From NCBI RefSeq assembly GCF_002252665.1, contig NZ_NQKZ01000002.1, forward strand, positions 1-64,000: DNA of 64,000 nucleotides, written 5' to 3'. Made by a program: the position numbers and the translations under genes. Numbering within the stretch: the stretch's first letter is position 1; each line of letters opens with the position of its first letter. Shown in pieces: positions 7,314 to 16,138 of the stretch. The notes beneath the pieces were generated by a model. The model searched no databases. It was not told where the DNA came from and saw only the letters and a program-made list of their open reading frames with translations. Source of the stretch: Synechococcus sp. 8F6 (GTDB lineage: Bacteria; Cyanobacteriota; Cyanobacteriia; PCC-6307; Cyanobiaceae).

Positions 7314-8585
7314 TTGGCTAAACCTCAAACCTGGATCAATCCCGAATCGGTGCTGGCGTGGTTGCAGCAGGGTCACCGCCGGTTTCTTGAGGGGCATTCC
7401 CTCCACCCCCACAGCACGCGGCAACGCATGCAGGCGGTGGTGGAGGGACAACATCCGCGGGCAGCGGTTCTGGGCTGTGCAGATTCGCGAGTCCCGGTGG
7501 AGCTGCTGTTCGACACCGGGTTCGGTGATCTCTTTGTTGTGCGCAATGCCGGCACGATGAGCACCACGGCGGCGATTGCCTCGCTGGAATACGCGGTGGG
7601 GCATCTGGGCGTGCCCTTAATTGTCGTGCTGGGTCACGAAGCCTGCGGCGCCGTATCGGCGGCTCTTCACCCTGAACTGCTCCTGACCCCGAGCCTGGCC
7701 CAGGTGGTGGGGCAACTGCGCATGGAGCTGTTGCAATACGGCGATCAGCTCTCACTGGAGGAATCCTGCCGGCGCCACACCTTGAGCGCCGCTGGAAATC
7801 TGGTGCACTCCAGCGTGCTGCTGACCGATCGCCTGCGGGCCGGTCAGCTCGCCGTGGTGGCCGGCTATTACGACCTCCACAGCTTCTCGATCGACTGGAT
7901 GGGCAGGGTGGGCCGATTCGTTATCCGGAACCGTGCCCCGACCTCAGCCTTCGCCCAGCAACGCCGCATCAGCGCTGAAATCGGGGCTGGTGGGGATCTG
8001 CTGGGCGTAGTCGTGGGTGTAGCTGTCAGCCAGGGTGGTCTCCAGATCGAAGTCCGGCTCCCAGGCCAGTTCGCGCCGCACCCGGGTGATGTCGGTGAGG
8101 AAGTGGGCCAACCGCAGGGGGAAGGCCTTACGGGCTTTCTTATCCAGGCCTGCGGGATCGAAGCTGCGGATCTCCACCGTCGCCGGATCCTGGCCAGCCG
8201 CCCGCGCCGCCGCCTCCACCAGGCCGCGGAAGGTGACGCCCTGGCGACCCGTGCAGTTGTAGATGCGGTTGGCAGCGGCCTCCACCTCAATGCAGCGGGC
8301 CATGGCGCAGGCCAGATCGCTCACGTGGCCAAGCTGGGTGATGGTGCTGCCATCACCCGGCAGGGGCACCGGCCGGCCGTGCACGATCCGGTCAAAGAAC
8401 CAGCTCTCCACCGGGTTGTAGTTGCCAGGCCCCACGATGTAGGTGGGCCGGAAGCTGGTGAAGGGAATCCCCTCGCTGCGCAGCCAGGCCTCGGTGTCGG
8501 CCTTGCCGGCGTGGCGGCTGGCCGGATCGGTGAGGCTGTCCTCATCCAGGGGCCACAGCTCGCTGTCGGCATACACACCGGCTGA
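7314..8585 (+). CDS. Beta-carbonic anhydrase with anomalous antisense tail
   Basis: Residues 1 to about 203 (to about 7920) are a beta-class carbonic anhydrase: zinc ligands Cys55 with the Asp57-Arg59 dyad in GCADSRVPVELLFD, then His108 and Cys111 in LGHEACGAV, and the closing strand GYYDLHSFSIDW. The enzyme interconverts CO2 and bicarbonate. The reading frame then does not stop: it runs another 220 codons to 8585, entirely antisense to the epimerase gene, with Gly/Ala/Arg-rich sequence of no family character. A one-base shift near 7905 would give a stop at about 7976. The true end is therefore probably near 7920-7980, or a stop codon was lost. The start is TTG 7314, the only in-frame start before WINPES. 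Confidence 0.85.
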   Translation: MAKPQTWINPESVLAWLQQGHRRFLEGHSLHPHSTRQRMQAVVEGQHPRAAVLGCADSRVPVELLFDTGFGDLFVVRNAGTMSTTAAIASLEYAVGHLGVPLIVVLGHEACGAVSAALHPELLLTPSLAQVVGQLRMELLQYGDQLSLEESCRRHTLSAAGNLVHSSVLLTDRLRAGQLAVVAGYYDLHSFSIDWMGRVGRFVIRNRAPTSAFAQQRRISAEIGAGGDLLGVVVGVAVSQGGLQIEVRLPGQFAPHPGDVGEEVGQPQGEGLTGFLIQACGIEAADLHRRRILASRPRRRLHQAAEGDALATRAVVDAVGSGLHLNAAGHGAGQIAHVAKLGDGAAITRQGHRPAVHDPVKEPALHRVVVARPHDVGGPEAGEGNPLAAQPGLGVGLAGVAAGRIGEAVLIQGPQLAVGIHTG

Positions 8586-8867
8586 GCTCACATACACAAA
8601 CCGGTGGCTGGGGGCGCCGGTGCGCCCGATCACGTCGCGGGAGTCGTCGAGGGTGCGGCCGGAGCTGTCGACAATCACGTCGAAGCGGCGACCATCGAGC
8701 TGCTGCAGTCCATCCGGAGTGGTGCGGTCGCCGATCAAGTGCTCAACCCCGGCCGGCGCTGGCTTGTTGCCCCGGGTGAACAGGGTGAGGGCATGCCCCG
8801 CAGCCTGCAGGCGCTCCACCAGCGGTTTGCCCACGAAGCGTGTGCCGCCCATCACCAGGATGTCCAT
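7944..8867 (-). CDS. NAD-dependent epimerase-like protein, CSP41 type
   Basis: A 307-residue atypical short-chain dehydrogenase. The N-terminus MDILVMGGTRFVGKPL is a Rossmann nucleotide motif (GGTRFVG in place of GxxGxxG), followed by DRTTPDGLQQL, VYVSSAGVYADS and SFRPTYIVGPGNYNP. In ordinary members Tyr-x3-Lys is catalytic; here the Tyr region is followed by HAGKADTEAW, leaving the Lys. The pattern is that of the chloroplast stem-loop-binding proteins CSP41a/b and their cyanobacterial relatives, which associate with RNA and ribosomes. Whether this one acts on RNA or on a sugar nucleotide cannot be decided from sequence. Its whole 3' two thirds is overlapped antisense by the carbonic anhydrase frame. 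Confidence 0.88.
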   Translation of the reverse strand: MDILVMGGTRFVGKPLVERLQAAGHALTLFTRGNKPAPAGVEHLIGDRTTPDGLQQLDGRRFDVIVDSSGRTLDDSRDVIGRTGAPSHRFVYVSSAGVYADSELWPLDEDSLTDPASRHAGKADTEAWLRSEGIPFTSFRPTYIVGPGNYNPVESWFFDRIVHGRPVPLPGDGSTITQLGHVSDLACAMARCIEVEAAANRIYNCTGRQGVTFRGLVEAAARAAGQDPATVEIRSFDPAGLDKKARKAFPLRLAHFLTDITRVRRELAWEPDFDLETTLADSYTHDYAQQIPTSPDFSADAALLGEG

Positions 8868-8934
8868 GCCGATGCCCGCCGGCGGGCCGTGAAACGCGGC
8901 GACATTCTGGGCTGCGTTCCGCTCTGGGGATCCT

Positions 8935-9867
8935 TCAGGCGCCGGCGCCGGTGCTTAGGCCCGTGCTCAGGCCCAGAAGCTGCAACAGCCAGGCCCAGAG
9001 CGGCACCGTCAGCAGCGCAGCCAAGGTGCTCCACAGCACAAGGGCGGCCGGCCGCCGGGTATCTACTGCGCTATCGGCACCGGCATCAGTCCCCACGGAT
9101 TCCGCCAACAGCAGCACCGCCACGGCGGTGGGCGCCGCCGCCTGCAGCACCAGAGGAGCGAGCAGCAATGGCGGCAGCCGCAGCAGCACAGCCATCACCA
9201 GCACCGCCAGGGGAAACAGCACCAGCTTGATCGCCATGCTGACCAGCACCCCAAAGGGCAGGGGGCGGCCCAACACCGGAGCGATGCGCAACCCCAGCAC
9301 CACCAGCGACAGCCAAACCACCGCCCGGGCAGGCCACCACAACCAGGCCGCCAGCACCCCATCCCAGGGAGACAGCTGCAGCAGGGCCGCCCCCAGCAAC
9401 CCCTGGCTGGCAGGACTCCGCACCAGAGCGGTGAGGAGCGGTTGCAGAGCCAGACGGCGCTGGGCCATCAGCGAGGGACCGATGGTCCAGGTGAACAGGG
9501 TGCCGGCCAGGTCGTAGCTGATCGCGTAGCTCAGGGCCTGCGGGGGCAACAGGGCCAGCGCCGCAGGGATGCCGAAATAGGCCGTGTTGCCCACCACCGC
9601 CCCCAAACGCTCGGCTGGGCTGGAACACCAGCGCTGCACCGCCAGCAGGCCGCTGCCAACGGCGGCCAGCGTCAGCACGCCCATCTCCAGCACATCCCAG
9701 TGCAGGCCGCTGCGCAGCAGCAGCCCCATCAAGCTGAAGGGCACCCCCCAGCGCACCAGGGGCGGTGCCAGCACGCCGGCCAAATCGGGCCAACGCTGCG
9801 CCAGCAGCATCCCGAGCAGCAGAGCAGGCACCAGCTCGAGCAGAAACGCCAAGGCCAACCGCAACAC
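8935..9867 (-). CDS. AEC-family (auxin efflux carrier-like) transporter
   Basis: About 310 residues with some nine or ten hydrophobic spans and the AEC pattern: a first half with GMLLAQRWP, a central NTAYFGIPAALALLP and a second half with LVLGLRIAP, VLFPLAVLVMA and QAAAPTAVAVLLLAE. AEC members export or import small organic anions; the substrate is not evident. The frame is open to 9963, but the GTG at 9867, right before LRLALAFLLEL, is preferred because longer versions would overlap the divergent Trp-rich/hisA gene. No Shine-Dalgarno sequence decides the start. Confidence 0.85.
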   Translation of the reverse strand: MLRLALAFLLELVPALLLGMLLAQRWPDLAGVLAPPLVRWGVPFSLMGLLLRSGLHWDVLEMGVLTLAAVGSGLLAVQRWCSSPAERLGAVVGNTAYFGIPAALALLPPQALSYAISYDLAGTLFTWTIGPSLMAQRRLALQPLLTALVRSPASQGLLGAALLQLSPWDGVLAAWLWWPARAVVWLSLVVLGLRIAPVLGRPLPFGVLVSMAIKLVLFPLAVLVMAVLLRLPPLLLAPLVLQAAAPTAVAVLLLAESVGTDAGADSAVDTRRPAALVLWSTLAALLTVPLWAWLLQLLGLSTGLSTGAGA

Positions 9868-9897
9868 CCGACGCAGCGCAGGCTCCAGGATGGCGCC

Positions 9898-10119
9898 ATG
9901 CGTCTCAGTGCCGCCTACACCGCCCAAGTCGCCGTGCTGCCGCAAACCCGCGGCTACCGCCACTTCGCCCTGCTAGGGGAGCGGGGCAAGGGCAGCGAGC
10001 GGGCCGTGGAACTCGAGGCGGTGCTGGAGCGCCAATTTCGGCTGGTGGTACCCCTGAGAGAGCTGGGCGATCGACAGCTCTGGCAGCCTGGCTGGCAGCA
10101 GTTGCCGCCACCGCTCGCC
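9898..10119 (+). CDS. Trp-rich small-protein-like domain, in frame with hisA
   Basis: ATG 9898 opens a frame of 74 codons that continues without a stop into hisA. The sequence has features of the small Trp-rich TIGR02450 family: GYRHFALLGERG, then a basic beta segment FRLVVPLREL and the closing block GDRQLWQPGWQQL (family form 'L-D...W.pGW'). Two of the usual Trp positions near the start are replaced. In most genomes this family is a free-standing protein of about 70 residues; here translation from 9898 would yield a 327-residue fusion with HisA. Function of the family is unknown. Confidence 0.6.
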
Positions 10120-10881
10120 ATGCAGATCATTCCCGCCATCGACCTGCTCGACGGGCACTGCGTGCGGCTGCACCAGGGTGACTACGACCAGGTGACGCGC
10201 TTCAGCGACGATCCCGTCGCCCAGGCCCTGAGCTGGCAGAGCCAGGGGGCCCAGCGGCTGCACCTGGTCGATCTCGACGGTGCCAAAACCGGCCAACCCG
10301 TGAATGACGTGGCGGTGAAAGCGATCACCGCCGCCCTGGACATCCCGGTGCAACTCGGGGGCGGGGTTCGCAGCGCCGAACGGGCCGAGGAGCTCCTGGA
10401 CTACGGACTGGATCGGGTGATCCTCGGCACCGTGGCGCTGGAGCAACCCGAGTTGGTGGAGGCCCTGGCGGCCCGCCACCCCGGCCGCATCGTGGTGGGC
10501 ATCGACGCCAAGAATGGCAAGGTGGCCACCCGCGGCTGGATTGAGGAGAGCAGCACCAGCGCCAGCGCGCTGGCCCGCCGCTTCAGCGCCAGCCCCCTGG
10601 CCGCCCTGATCTGCACCGACATCGCCACCGATGGCACCCTGGCGGGGCCCAACCTGGATTTTCTGCGCGCCATGGCCGGGGCCAGCAGCGTGCCGGTGAT
10701 CGCCTCCGGCGGCATCGGCAGCCTGGAGCACCTGCTCTCCCTGCTGGCCCTGGCGCCCCTGGGGGTGGAGGGGGTGATCGTGGGCCGCGCCCTCTACGAC
10801 GGACGCGTCGATCTGGCCGAGGCCCTGCAAGCCATTGGCGACGGCCGCCTCCAGGACCCCATCGCCAGCACGGTGGCCTGA
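10120..10881 (+). CDS. hisA: HisA, phosphoribosylformimino-5-aminoimidazole carboxamide ribotide isomerase
   Basis: A 253-residue (beta/alpha)8 barrel enzyme of histidine synthesis that isomerises ProFAR to PRFAR. MQIIPAIDLLDGHCVRL carries the catalytic Asp at the end of strand 1; VDLDGAKTG, LGGGVRSAE, the second catalytic Asp in ICTDIATDGTLAGPN and the phosphate loops SGGIGS and GRALYDG are all present. Length fits HisA rather than HisF. The conventional start is ATG 10120, but no Shine-Dalgarno sequence precedes it and the upstream small domain is in the same frame with no stop between them. Confidence 0.95.
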   Translation: MQIIPAIDLLDGHCVRLHQGDYDQVTRFSDDPVAQALSWQSQGAQRLHLVDLDGAKTGQPVNDVAVKAITAALDIPVQLGGGVRSAERAEELLDYGLDRVILGTVALEQPELVEALAARHPGRIVVGIDAKNGKVATRGWIEESSTSASALARRFSASPLAALICTDIATDGTLAGPNLDFLRAMAGASSVPVIASGGIGSLEHLLSLLALAPLGVEGVIVGRALYDGRVDLAEALQAIGDGRLQDPIASTVA

Positions 10882-10910
10882 TCCCGTAAGCGGATCGGGT
10901 GTGGGTTAGC

Positions 10911-10916
10911 TATAAA
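10911..10916 (+). promoter_or_regulatory. Candidate -10 element of the Fur-family gene
   Basis: TATAAA at 10911-10916 sits 27 bases before the GTG at 10944, in the only short gap between hisA and the regulator. No good -35 box is seen at the usual distance. A short dyad ACAC-N8-GTGT (10924-10939) follows and could be an autoregulatory site, though the arms are only four bases. Confidence 0.4.
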
Positions 10917-10943
10917 GCCATAACACTTCCTGAGGTGTGTCGC

Positions 10944-11462
10944 GTGAGCGTCGACGCCCTTTCCCCTACCCAACCCGCCGGTGTGGCTCCGCCCAGCACC
11001 AACCTGGGCTGCGCCACCAACGTGGATGAGGTGTACCAACGCTGTCGGGACTTGGGCATGCGGCTCAGCCGCCAGCGCCGCATGGTGCTCGATCTGCTCT
11101 GGGCCGAAAAAAGCCATCTCAGCGCCCGGGACATTTTCGAGAAGCTCAACAACCTGGGGCGCAACATCGGCCACACCTCGGTGTACCAAAACCTCGAAGC
11201 GCTGCAATCGGCCGGAGTGATCGAGTGCCTGGATCGGGCCAGCGGGCGGCTCTATGGCTACCGCAGCGACCCCCATAGCCACCTCACTTGCGTTGAATCG
11301 GGCGCCATTCAAGACCTCGATATCGAACTACCCCGGGAGCTGCTCGAGCAGATCGAGCGCCATACGGGCTTTGCCATCGAGAGCTACACCCTGCACCTCA
11401 CCGGCCGCCCCCGGGCCCGCGCAAGCCGTCACCACCGCCCCCCCGCCTTCGACCATCCCTGA
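10944..11462 (+). CDS. Fur/PerR-family transcriptional regulator
   Basis: About 172 residues. The winged helix is clear: MRLSRQRRMVLDLLW, HLSARDIFEKL, then the recognition region GHTSVYQNLEALQSAGVIE. The dimerisation domain starts SDPHSHLTCVESGAIQDLD: the H-x-H-x2-C metal block is kept, but the structural CxxC of Fur/PerR (usually CxxCG) reads CVES, so the second Cys is gone, and no C-terminal CxxC follows. The start at GTG 10944 is preferred because AGG lies nine bases upstream; 10899 and 10935 are alternatives. Metal specificity (Fe, Mn/peroxide or Zn) cannot be decided. Confidence 0.85.
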   Translation: MSVDALSPTQPAGVAPPSTNLGCATNVDEVYQRCRDLGMRLSRQRRMVLDLLWAEKSHLSARDIFEKLNNLGRNIGHTSVYQNLEALQSAGVIECLDRASGRLYGYRSDPHSHLTCVESGAIQDLDIELPRELLEQIERHTGFAIESYTLHLTGRPRARASRHHRPPAFDHP

Positions 11463-11523
11463 TCGAGGGCTGGAGAAACCGGCCCAACATCGGTAGCGTT
11501 GGCCGAACCATCCGGCCCGACCT

Positions 11524-13158
11524 GTGAGTGCGCAGCTGCTGCTGTTTGCTGAACCGCTGTTGCGTGATGGGCTCAACCGGCTGCTGACGGATCAGGCCGG
11601 GAAATATCACGTTGCCGAAACGCCAGACCAACTCAAGGGTCTGCCCGCGTTGGTGATCTGGCAGGCCAGCAGCCAAGACATGAGGGGAGGCCTGGCCCAG
11701 GAGGTGCTGCGCCTGCAGGAGCGCTGGCAGCCGGCACCGCTGCTGTTGCTGCTGCCGGCAGGCCACGGCCTTCAGAGCGAGGCCCTGCTGCAACTGCCCG
11801 CGGCTGGACTGCTGGAATCGCCGAGTCCGCAGGAGCTGCTGGAGGCGATCCCCACCCTGCTGGCCGGCGGCCGGGTGCTGGCCGTAGCCGATGACACCCC
11901 AACGCCCACGCCAACGGCCACCCCGGCGCTGGGGCTGGGCCAATGGCTATTGATCAGTGGCCTGCAGCAGATCGATGCCGACATCCAGGCCATCGGGCGT
12001 CTGCTGACACCGCCCCCCACCAACCTGGTGCAACTGCTGGTGCTGCAGGGTCGCCTCCGGGAACTCTCGGCGGCCCGCCAACTGCTGCTGGTGCTCTGGG
12101 GCCCCGTGAGTGTGGCCTGGGGCCCTCTGGCCTCCAGCCTCAGCCCCACCCTGGCCGCAGCCAACGCCCCGGGTGGCGGCCCCGAACCCGTGCTGGCGAT
12201 CACGCTGCAACAGCGCAGCGCCGATGGCATCTGGCATGCCATTCGCCAGCGGCTTGAGGCCGGCATCGACGCTGGCCTGAGCAACCAAACCGGCCAACTG
12301 CTGGCCATTGAGGGGCTCAGCGAGGAGCGGCGGCGGGATCTGCTGCGGGCCCTGCTCAGCCAGGTGGACAGCCTGCGCCAGCGCTTGCTGAGCGACCCCG
12401 CTCCTCAGCAAGCGCTGCAGGAGCGCTGGCAGCAGTGGCAGCCGGAACTGCGCCAGCAAGCCCTGCGCAGCCTGGTGAATCCCTACGTGCAACTGCCTCA
12501 CGAGGGCAACCTCCAGCCCGTGGCCGAAACCCTGATCCGCTGCAGCAACCTCGCCGCAGGCGACCCAGAACTGCCCGATGCCCAACCGATGTTGGCAGCG
12601 CTGGTGCGGGCTCAGCCCCTGCTGGTGCAGGGTCGCTTGCTGGCGGCCGATGAGCCGCAGGCCGTGTTGCATCTGGAGCTGCTGCTGGCCAACTGGCTGG
12701 TGCGCAGCGCCGAATTGGTGAGCGCTGAGCTGCTGGCCAGCTGTGCCCACTGGCCTGAGCTGCGCCGCTACCTGCTCCAACCCGACCTGCTCGCCACCCG
12801 CAACCTGGAGCGGCTGCGCAACCAGCTCAACGCCCAGCAGCGCTGGAGCAGCTGGGTGGAGCGGCCGATCAGCCTCTACGAGAGCCGCCGCCGGCTCTAC
12901 TGCCTGCGCGATGGCGCCATCCGCTACCAGGAGCTCACCGAACCCCGCGACGCCGAATTGCGCCAGCTCGGCTGGCTGCAGCAACTGGTGACCCTGGCGC
13001 TGGAAACCCGAGATGCGCTAGCTCCCCAGGTGCAGAGCCTGGTGCGCGGCCTGGGCGATCTGGTGGTGGTGGTGCTCACCCGGGTGCTGGGCCGGGCCAT
13101 CGGCCTGGTGGGCCGGGGCATCGCCCAGGGAATGGGCCGCAGCCTGGGCCGTGGCTGA
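11524..13158 (+). CDS. DUF3685 (Ycf55-like) conserved protein
   Basis: A 544-residue protein with a GTG start. The first 120 residues look like a degenerate receiver fold (LLLFAEPLLRDGLNRLLTD, later PAAGLLESPSPQELLEAI, GGRVLAV) without the phospho-accepting Asp pair, as in 'response-regulator-like' cyanobacterial proteins. The rest is helical and Leu/Gln-rich, with LRSLVNPYVQLPHEGNLQPV and a C-terminal amphipathic stretch rich in Leu, Val and Arg (VVVVLTRVLGRAIGLVGRG). This matches the DUF3685/Ycf55 family kept in cyanobacteria and red-algal plastids, of unknown function. Confidence 0.8.
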   Translation: MSAQLLLFAEPLLRDGLNRLLTDQAGKYHVAETPDQLKGLPALVIWQASSQDMRGGLAQEVLRLQERWQPAPLLLLLPAGHGLQSEALLQLPAAGLLESPSPQELLEAIPTLLAGGRVLAVADDTPTPTPTATPALGLGQWLLISGLQQIDADIQAIGRLLTPPPTNLVQLLVLQGRLRELSAARQLLLVLWGPVSVAWGPLASSLSPTLAAANAPGGGPEPVLAITLQQRSADGIWHAIRQRLEAGIDAGLSNQTGQLLAIEGLSEERRRDLLRALLSQVDSLRQRLLSDPAPQQALQERWQQWQPELRQQALRSLVNPYVQLPHEGNLQPVAETLIRCSNLAAGDPELPDAQPMLAALVRAQPLLVQGRLLAADEPQAVLHLELLLANWLVRSAELVSAELLASCAHWPELRRYLLQPDLLATRNLERLRNQLNAQQRWSSWVERPISLYESRRRLYCLRDGAIRYQELTEPRDAELRQLGWLQQLVTLALETRDALAPQVQSLVRGLGDLVVVVLTRVLGRAIGLVGRGIAQGMGRSLGRG

Positions 13159-13194
13159 ACGCCACAATGGCCCCATTCAAGCCAGCGGATCGGG

Positions 13195-13779
13195 ATGACG
13201 GGCACGGCGACAACCACCAAGAGCGTCCTGGGGGCCCTGCTCACCTCCGCCCTGGGGATGCTGCTGGCGTCGGGCCTCTGGGGCCTGTGGAGCCCGCCGG
13301 CCCAGGCCTCGCTCACCAATAACACCTACGACGGCAACATCTACGCCCTCTACGCCGGCAACGGCTCCCTGGTGCCGCCCCGCAGCAGCCTCGCCCAGGC
13401 CCTGTCCGACCACCGCACCACCGTGGTCGTCTACTACCTCGATGACGACGCCGCCAGCAAACAGTTTTCGGCGGTGGTGTCGGAGCTGCAGCGGGTGTGG
13501 CTCAACAGCGTCGAGCTGATCCCCCTGGTCACCGACCCCCTGCAGAACCGCGCTGACGCCGGCCCCACCGACCCAGCCCACTACTGGTCGGGCTCGATCC
13601 CCCAGGTGGTGGTGTTCAACCCCGAGGGCCATGTGATCTTCGATCAACAGGGCGCCGTGGACGTCGATGCGATCAACACCGCCGTCAGCCAGGCCACCGG
13701 CATCCCCCTGCCGGAAGGGGGCACCAGCAGCACCACCGAGAGCTTCAACGAACTCAATTCGGAGGTGGTGAGCCGCTGA
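13195..13779 (+). CDS. Secreted or lumenal thioredoxin-fold protein
   Basis: A 194-residue protein with an N-terminal signal (hydrophobic [20 protein letters not shown], then an AQAS-type cleavage site near residue 38), so it is exported to the thylakoid lumen or periplasm. The mature part has thioredoxin-like elements: [20 protein letters not shown], a cis-Pro-like [20 protein letters not shown]. The CxxC active site is absent, so a redox role is unlikely. Similar proteins are conserved beside fumC or photosystem genes in picocyanobacteria, with no assigned function. Its stop overlaps the fumC start (TGATG). Confidence 0.8.
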   Translation: MTGTATTTKSVLGALLTSALGMLLASGLWGLWSPPAQASLTNNTYDGNIYALYAGNGSLVPPRSSLAQALSDHRTTVVVYYLDDDAASKQFSAVVSELQRVWLNSVELIPLVTDPLQNRADAGPTDPAHYWSGSIPQVVVFNPEGHVIFDQQGAVDVDAINTAVSQATGIPLPEGGTSSTTESFNELNSEVVSR

Positions 13780-15152
13780 TGAGCCGCCTGGAAACCGACA
13801 GCATGGGCGCCATCGAGGTGCCCGATCAGCATTACTGGGGCGCCCAGACCCAGCGCTCGATCCACTACTTCCCCTTCGGCCAGGCCATGCCCCTGGCGCT
13901 GGTGCACGCCTTCGGCCAGCTCAAGGCGGCCTGCGCCGAGGTGAACCAGGCGAAGGGCAAGCTCAGCCCAGAGCTGGCCGCCCTGATCGTGGCGGCAGCT
14001 GACGAGGTCGCCGCCGGGGCGCTCGATGGAGAGTTCCCGCTGAAGGTGTGGCAGACGGGCTCCGGCACCCAAACCAACATGAACGTCAACGAGGTGATCG
14101 CCAACCGGGCAATCGAAGCCTCCGGTGGCGTGCTGGGCAGCAAGAGCCCGGTTCACCCCAACGACCACGTCAACCTCAGCCAGTCGAGCAACGACACCTT
14201 TCCAGCCGCCCTGCACGTGGCGGTGGCGATCGAGCTGGAGCGCCGCCTGATTCCGGCGGTGGAAGCGCTGCGCAGCGCCCTGGCGGCCAAGGCCGAGGCC
14301 TATGCGGAGATCATCAAGATCGGCCGCACCCACCTGCAGGATGCGGTGCCCCTCAGCCTGGGTCAGGAGTTCGGCGGCTACGTGGCCCAGCTGGAGTTGG
14401 GGCTCGAAAGCCTGCGCGCCAGCCTGCCCCAGGTGCGCCAGCTGGCCATCGGCGGCACAGCCGTGGGCACCGGCCTCAACGCCCCTGCCGGTTTCGGCGA
14501 AGCGGTGGCGGCGCGGCTGGCCGAGCGCCTTGGGCTGCCTTTCAGCTCAGCGCCCAACAAGTTTCAGGCGCTGGCGGGCCATGAGCCCCTGGCCTCCGCC
14601 CACGGCGCCCTCACGGTGCTGGCCGGCAGCCTGATGAAAATCGCCAACGACATCCGCTGGCTGGCCAGCGGGCCCCGCTGCGGCCTCGGCGAGCTGGTGA
14701 TTCCGGAAAACGAACCCGGCAGCTCGATTATGCCGGGCAAGGTGAATCCCACCCAGGCCGAAAGCCTGACCATGGTGGCCGTGCAGGTGATGGGCAACAA
14801 CACCGCCGTGCAACTCGCCGCCAGCCAGGGCAACTTCGAGCTGAACGTGTTCAAACCGCTGATCGCCCACAACGTGCTCGAGAGCATCACCCTGCTGGCG
14901 GGGGCCTGCAGCAGCTTCCGCGAGCACTGCGTCGAGGGGCTCAAGGCCAACGAAAGCCGCATCGAAACCTTGCTCGACCAGAGCCTGATGCTGGTCACGG
15001 CCCTCACCCCCGCCATCGGCTACGACCGGGCCTGCGCCATTGCCAAGCACGCCCACAACCACCAGCTCAGCCTCAAGGAAGCCGCCCTGGTGCTCGGCGA
15101 GATCAGCGCCGAAGAGTTCGATCGCTGGGTGCAACCCAACCAGATGGTGTGA
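13779..15152 (+). CDS. fumC: Class II fumarate hydratase
   Basis: A 457-residue class II fumarase, converting fumarate and malate in the cytosol. [45 protein letters not shown] and the signature [13 protein letters not shown] (catalytic Ser loop) are all intact, and the length is standard. ATG overlaps the upstream stop by one base, so the two genes are translated together. In cyanobacteria it serves the incomplete TCA route and recycling of fumarate from purine and arginine synthesis. Confidence 0.96.
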   Translation: MSRLETDSMGAIEVPDQHYWGAQTQRSIHYFPFGQAMPLALVHAFGQLKAACAEVNQAKGKLSPELAALIVAAADEVAAGALDGEFPLKVWQTGSGTQTNMNVNEVIANRAIEASGGVLGSKSPVHPNDHVNLSQSSNDTFPAALHVAVAIELERRLIPAVEALRSALAAKAEAYAEIIKIGRTHLQDAVPLSLGQEFGGYVAQLELGLESLRASLPQVRQLAIGGTAVGTGLNAPAGFGEAVAARLAERLGLPFSSAPNKFQALAGHEPLASAHGALTVLAGSLMKIANDIRWLASGPRCGLGELVIPENEPGSSIMPGKVNPTQAESLTMVAVQVMGNNTAVQLAASQGNFELNVFKPLIAHNVLESITLLAGACSSFREHCVEGLKANESRIETLLDQSLMLVTALTPAIGYDRACAIAKHAHNHQLSLKEAALVLGEISAEEFDRWVQPNQMV

Positions 15153-15220
15153 GGGGCTGAGGCTCAGATGGTCGCATCGCCTACCGAAGCCGGGGCCAGT
15201 GAGCTGGTGGGATAGGGCCC

Positions 15221-16138
15221 ATGGCCCAACTCTCCCAACCGCTGCTGGAGCGCGATGCGCTGGCCAGCCTCAACACGCTCCGCGATGGCCCAGCCATCCT
15301 GCGGCTGGTCAGTCACCTGCTCACGATCGTGTTGGGCGGGCTGGGCTGGGCTCACCAGAGCTGGCCCCTAGCTCTGCGCCTGCTGGGGCTGCTGCTGTGC
15401 GGCATCGGCCTGGCCACCTGCTTTGCGCCGTTGCATGAGTGCGGCCACCGCACCGCCTTTCGCAGCCGGCGGCTGAACGACACCGTGGCCTGGCTCGCGG
15501 GGCTGCTGAGCTTCTACAACGCCACCCACTACCGGCGTTACCACCAGTGGCACCATCGCTACACCCACCAACCCGGGCTCGATCCAGAACTCGACGATCC
15601 GGCGCCCACCGATGCCTGGGCCTATCTGCAGGAGGTGAGCGGCTGGACCTGGTGGTCCGGCAAGCTGGTCGGCTATCGCCGGTTGCTGTGGGGCGACCTC
15701 AGCGCTCTGAGCTACCTCAGTCCTGAGGCGATTCCGCAGGTGCGCCGCTCGGTGCGGCTGCAATTCGCGGTGTACGGCGCTCTGGCCCTGGCCTCCCTGG
15801 TGGGGGGCAACGGATTTCTGCTGTGGTTCTGGCTGCTACCCCTGGCGGTGGGGCAACCCTTCCTGCGGGTCCTGCTGCTGGCGGAGCACAGCGGCTGCAG
15901 CTTCAGCCGTGACGGCACCGAGAACACCCGCACCACCCTCACCAACCCGGCCGTGCGCTGGTTGATGTGGAACATGCCGTTCCACGCCGAGCACCACCTC
16001 TACCCCTCCCTGCCCTTCCACGCCCTGCCGGCCGCCCATCTCCCGATCGCGCCCCATCTTCGCCATTGCGATCGGGGCTACCTGGCGGTGCACCGCCGGC
16101 TGCTGCGCAACCTGCCGGCCCTGCGTCTGCCGGCATGA
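15221..16138 (+). CDS. Membrane fatty-acid-desaturase-family protein
   Basis: A 305-residue di-iron membrane protein. The three histidine boxes are present: HECGHR (about 72), HQWHHRYTH (about 108) and HAEHHLYP (about 252), with four to five hydrophobic spans around them. This fits the desaturase/hydroxylase superfamily; the short box spacing and length resemble CrtW/CrtR-like and small acyl-lipid desaturases, so substrate (fatty acid or carotenoid) is open. It shares an ATGA overlap with the MetX-like gene, which in turn overlaps the glutamine-synthetase-like gene. Confidence 0.85.
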   Translation: MAQLSQPLLERDALASLNTLRDGPAILRLVSHLLTIVLGGLGWAHQSWPLALRLLGLLLCGIGLATCFAPLHECGHRTAFRSRRLNDTVAWLAGLLSFYNATHYRRYHQWHHRYTHQPGLDPELDDPAPTDAWAYLQEVSGWTWWSGKLVGYRRLLWGDLSALSYLSPEAIPQVRRSVRLQFAVYGALALASLVGGNGFLLWFWLLPLAVGQPFLRVLLLAEHSGCSFSRDGTENTRTTLTNPAVRWLMWNMPFHAEHHLYPSLPFHALPAAHLPIAPHLRHCDRGYLAVHRRLLRNLPALRLPA

